From positions 395,540 through 459,539 of the forward strand of contig CAWIVY010000001.1 of the NCBI GenBank assembly GCA_963839615.1: 64,000 nt of DNA, in the 5' to 3' direction. A program made the position numbers and the translations under genes. Source of the DNA: DASQMT01 sp963839615. Its GTDB lineage: Bacteria > Actinomycetota > Thermoleophilia > Solirubrobacterales > Solirubrobacteraceae. The notes under the pieces were generated by a model. The model had not been told where the DNA came from and ran no database searches. It worked only from the letters and a program-made list of their open reading frames with translations. This document shows positions 61,227-64,000 of the stretch, one piece after another. Position 1 is the first letter of the stretch. The number at the start of each line of letters is the position of its first letter.

Positions 61227-62354
61227 TCAGGGTAGCCGCGCATTCGCGGTGGCGGCGCGCTTGCGCCGCATCGGGCGGGCCGGGGGCGCCTCGTGCTCGG
61301 CCAGGAAGCGGTCGAGCATCACCCAGGTCGTGCCGCGGGCCGCGCGGCCGGTCAGCACTCCGAGATGACCGCCCGGCGCGGTCTCGAGTCCTACCGGCGG
61401 CGCGCTCGGGAGCAGCCCGGCCACGTGATGGCACGCCGCCACCGGCGCGATCCCGTCGCCGCGCCCCGCGATCGACAGCACCGGGACCTTCACCGCGGCG
61501 AGGTCGAGCACGCGGTCGCCCAGCGCGAGCCGGCCGTCCGCGAGGTCGTTCGAGCGGAAGAAGCGGTGGTAGAGCTGGCCGAACGTGCGGCCCGGATAGG
61601 CGTGCATGCTGTCCATGAAGATGTCGACGGCCTCGATCTGGGCGAGCAGCTCGCGGTCGTGCAGGTTGCTGACGATGGTCCATGGCTTCATCACGTACTT
61701 GTCGATTCCTGCGAGCTGGTAGCCGCGCTTGACGAGCGGCGCCGGCGCGCCACCGAGCACGCGGTAGAGCTGCGTCACGAGCTGGCCCTGCGTGACGGCG
61801 GCCACGGGCCGCAGCGGCGCCACGAGCGGCACGCGCGAGAAGTCGAACGGGCTGGCGACCATCGCGGTCGACGCGACCGGCAGCTGCTCGTCCGTGCACT
61901 GGGCGAGCAGCGCCAGGATGCCTCCCAGGCACCAGCCGACGAGCTGCACCGGCCGGCCGCCGGCATCCTCGGACGCCGCGCGCACGGCCTTCGGGATCAC
62001 GTCCTCGATCCAGTGCTCGAGCCCGAGCGTGCGGTCGCCGAACCGAACCCGGCCGTAGTCGACGAGGTAGGTCTCGCGCCCGCGCCTGAGCAGGTGCTCG
62101 GCCAGCGAGCAGCCGCGACGCAGGTCGAAGCACAGCGCGGGTGCGGCGAGCGGCGGCACCAGCAGCACCGGCAGCGAGGCCGCCCGGCGCCCGCCGCGCC
62201 CCAGCGGCAGGTAGCGGTGCACGCGCCGCAGCGGCCCCTCGTCGATCAGCGCGGACGGCATCCGGCGCGTGTCGGCGAGGCCGCCGCGCACGGTCGCGTC
62301 GAAGAGGTTGACGGCGGCGCCGACCGCGTCAGCGGGGCTCGGCAGGCTGGGCAT
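61227..62354 (-). CDS. PhaC-like alpha/beta hydrolase
   Basis: A 375-residue protein resembling class III polyhydroxyalkanoate synthase catalytic subunits. The lipase-like box has Cys (LVGWCLGGILAL), the expected nucleophile of PhaC, with Asp in IAGRGDGIAP and His in APGGHLGVLTG. N-terminal LVPPLAAPALCFDLRRGCSL and ETYLVDYGRVRF blocks agree. No PhaE or PhaR partner is adjacent, so real polymer synthesis is uncertain. Overlaps the upstream hydrolase gene by 26 bp. Confidence 0.85.
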   Translation of the reverse strand: MPSLPSPADAVGAAVNLFDATVRGGLADTRRMPSALIDEGPLRRVHRYLPLGRGGRRAASLPVLLVPPLAAPALCFDLRRGCSLAEHLLRRGRETYLVDYGRVRFGDRTLGLEHWIEDVIPKAVRAASEDAGGRPVQLVGWCLGGILALLAQCTDEQLPVASTAMVASPFDFSRVPLVAPLRPVAAVTQGQLVTQLYRVLGGAPAPLVKRGYQLAGIDKYVMKPWTIVSNLHDRELLAQIEAVDIFMDSMHAYPGRTFGQLYHRFFRSNDLADGRLALGDRVLDLAAVKVPVLSIAGRGDGIAPVAACHHVAGLLPSAPPVGLETAPGGHLGVLTGRAARGTTWVMLDRFLAEHEAPPARPMRRKRAATANARLP

Positions 62355-63207
62355 CGAGAGCCGATGATGACGCCTGGAACCCGAGCAGCAGCTCGGCCAG
62401 GCGCTCGGTCGCCTCGAGCTGGGGGCAGTGCCCGACGCCGTCGAGCAGCACGAGCTCCGTGCCCGCGAGCGCATCGAGCAGCACGCGCGCTCCCGTGTGC
62501 GGGACCATCCGGTCGCGGGTTCCCCAGACGAGCAGCACCGGGCAGGCGATCGCCGCGAGGTCGGGCGGCGGCATCCGCAGCTCGGGCAGGATCCGCCGGC
62601 CCGACGCCAGCAGGCGCGCGACCTGCGCCCTTCCCGCATGGTGACCGGCGAAGCTGGCGACCAGCGCCGGGTCGGCCGCGGCCGGACCGGAGAACGCGAG
62701 CCGCTCGTAGACGGTGCCGACCGCGGCCCGCATCGCGACGGACGGCAGCGGCAGCGGCAGCGCGAGCAGGCGCCGGACCAGCGGGTCGCGCCGGACGGCG
62801 TCGAACCAGCCCGGCATGTCGAGCCCTGCCGGCGCGACCGGCACGACCCCGGCGAGCCCTGGCAACCCTGCGGCCGCGAGCCGCAGCGCGACCAGCCCGC
62901 CGAGCGAGTTGCCGCACAGCACGACCGCCCCACCCTCGGCCCACGATCGCGCGAGCTCGGTGGCGAACGCGTCCAGCTGCGGCAGCACCGGTCCTTCCGC
63001 GAGCGGGTCCGCATGCGCGTACCCGGGCAGGTCGACGGCGATCGCGCGGCGCTCGCGCTCGGCGAGGAGCGCCAGCAGCGGCCGCCACGTGTCGGCCGAG
63101 TCGCCCCAGCCGTGGAGCAGCACGATGCCCGGGCCCTCCCCCTCCAGCTCGAGCGCCCGCGTACGGAACCCGGCCGCGCTGGTGGAGTGCTCGATGAGTG
63201 GCTGCAC
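62329..63207 (-). CDS. Alpha/beta-fold hydrolase
   Basis: A 292-residue hydrolase with oxyanion motif VLLHGWGDSADTW, nucleophile elbow LCGNSLGGLVAL (Ser), Asp in VWGTRDRMVP and His in DGVGHCPQLE. Start chosen at GTG 63207, with GAGGG upstream on the minus strand, since the longer frame would overlap the divergent EcsC start. Coupled to the PhaC-like gene. Substrate unknown. Confidence 0.88.
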   Translation of the reverse strand: MQPLIEHSTSAAGFRTRALELEGEGPGIVLLHGWGDSADTWRPLLALLAERERRAIAVDLPGYAHADPLAEGPVLPQLDAFATELARSWAEGGAVVLCGNSLGGLVALRLAAAGLPGLAGVVPVAPAGLDMPGWFDAVRRDPLVRRLLALPLPLPSVAMRAAVGTVYERLAFSGPAAADPALVASFAGHHAGRAQVARLLASGRRILPELRMPPPDLAAIACPVLLVWGTRDRMVPHTGARVLLDALAGTELVLLDGVGHCPQLEATERLAELLLGFQASSSALDAQPAEPR

Positions 63208-63230
63208 GGGAACGGAGGTACCCTCGATCG

Positions 63231-63875
63231 ATGAGCTCCGCGACAAGCGACGAGACCTCGGCGCGCGAGCTGCCGCCTGGATTGTGGGACAGGCTGCGGC
63301 TGGATCCCGCGCGCGCGCCGGAGCACATCGCGCTCGCGGCCGGCCGCACCTTCGCGCCCCAGGCCGAGGGCTGGGCCGCCGACAAGCGCGCGCGCTTCGC
63401 CGTCTCGCCGCGCGAGCTGGCGCTGATGGCGAAGAAGCGCCACGCGACGATGGCGCGGTTCGAGGGCGCCGCGACCGGAGTCGGCGGCATCGTCACGATG
63501 GCGCCCGACCTGGTCGCGCTCACGTGGATCCAGGCGCGGCTCGTGTTCTACGTGGCGGCGGCCTACGGCTATGACCCGCACGACCCGATGCGCCCCGCGG
63601 AGCTGCTCGTGCTGCACGACTTCTATCCGGACCCCGAGACGGCGCGCAGGGCGCTCGACGGCATCGGCGCGACGATGGTCGAGGCGTTCGTCGGCTCCAA
63701 GCTGCAGCGCGACGAGGCGCTGGCGCTGCGGCTGGCCAAGTTCCTCGGCATCCGCTCGGCGCGCAAGCTCGCCGGGCGCATGATCCCCGGCGTCGCGATC
63801 GCCTTCAACGCGATCGGCAACGAGCGCCGCACGCGCGCGCTCGCCGACAAGGCGATCCGCTTCTACGGCGGCTGA
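63231..63875 (+). CDS. EcsC-family protein
   Basis: A 214-residue protein with the EcsC pattern: AVSPRELALMAKKRHATMAR, GGIVTMAPDLVALTWIQARL, and KLAGRMIPGVAIAFNAIGNE near the C-terminus. The family has amphipathic/hydrophobic helices and may associate with membranes; biochemical function is not established. GGAGGT lies 11 bases before ATG 63231. Divergent from the hydrolase operon. Confidence 0.85.
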   Translation: MSSATSDETSARELPPGLWDRLRLDPARAPEHIALAAGRTFAPQAEGWAADKRARFAVSPRELALMAKKRHATMARFEGAATGVGGIVTMAPDLVALTWIQARLVFYVAAAYGYDPHDPMRPAELLVLHDFYPDPETARRALDGIGATMVEAFVGSKLQRDEALALRLAKFLGIRSARKLAGRMIPGVAIAFNAIGNERRTRALADKAIRFYGG

Positions 63876-64000
63876 TCAGGGCCGGCCGTAGACCGGGATC
63901 GCCGCGCCGTTGGTGGGCGCGGACTCAGCGCTGCAGAGAAAGCGGATCACGGCGGCGATCTCGGCCGGCGGCGTCAGGCCGCCGTGCTGGTCGGCCGGCA
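63876..64000 (-). CDS. C-terminal end of a short-chain dehydrogenase (partial)
   Basis: The minus strand ending with TGA at 63876-63878 reads GGLTPPAEIAAVIRFLCSAE and NGAAIPVYGRP. This is the usual C-terminus of classical SDR enzymes (the helix after the substrate loop and the final 'NGxxIPVYG' strand). The rest lies beyond the right edge. It converges on EcsC with no gap. Confidence 0.8.
   Translation of the reverse strand, partial: PADQHGGLTPPAEIAAVIRFLCSAESAPTNGAAIPVYGRP

Overview
The window is very GC-rich, uses many GTG/TTG starts, and carries a gene set typical of Actinomycetota: RsbU/RsbP-type PP2C phosphatases, an FdxA-type ferredoxin with an FprA-type reductase, UdgX, actinobacterial RNase D, mycothiol-synthase-like double GNAT, a YkuD transpeptidase and DUF6916 proteins. 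The style (RTX repeat proteins, LVIVD protein, EcsC, PhaC-like hydrolase, dense short overlaps) best fits class Thermoleophilia, order Solirubrobacterales. That placement is inferred from gene content only.

Layout. 0-5 kb is an accessory, partly decayed zone: a fragment of a sigma-like ORF running off the left edge, a GAF-PP2C phosphatase, an IS21-like terminal repeat, a Crp-family regulator, several small broken genes and a tRNA-like 3' half. 5.2-13.1 kb is the most unusual block: a 1690-residue secreted RTX/cadherin-like/beta-helix protein, three phage-tail-collar (Mdp-type) proteins, a GNAT acetyltransferase and two DUF6916 paralogues. 13.1-17.0 kb is a minus-strand operon (ester cyclase, FAD oxidoreductase, RibD/DHFR-like reductase, GT39-type membrane transferase). 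17.2-20.7 kb is a second RTX protein made of ten repeated modules. 20.8-27 kb holds an MFS exporter, a secreted M14 carboxypeptidase, an ABC-2 exporter and a diguanylate cyclase.

27.1-35.4 kb is a sugar uptake and catabolism locus: ABC ATPase, permease, binding lipoprotein, SorC-type regulator, AGE-family isomerase, LacD/YihT-like aldolase, FGGY kinase and ribokinase-type PfkB kinase. Two similar operator-like sites link the regulator to the transporter and to the catabolic genes. From 31 to 41 kb an unusual number of genes carry frameshifts (isomerase, FGGY kinase, MMPL transporter, two-component system, DUF1684, ferredoxin reductase), meaning either a decaying segment or a locally poor assembly.

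41-52 kb contains ferredoxin plus reductase, UdgX, an isochorismatase-type hydrolase, a YihY protein, an RsbQ/RsbP-like stress-signalling pair with an MpsC/DUF2294 protein, a secreted LVIVD protein, a small lipoprotein, an SDR, a glutamine-amidotransferase-like protein and an EamA transporter. 52.5-64 kb holds small membrane proteins, a Tat-exported clan-A glycosidase-like protein, an FHA protein, an MFS exporter with its TetR regulator and two matching operators, RNase D, a double GNAT, an L,D-transpeptidase, two alpha/beta hydrolases (one PhaC-like), EcsC and the end of an SDR.
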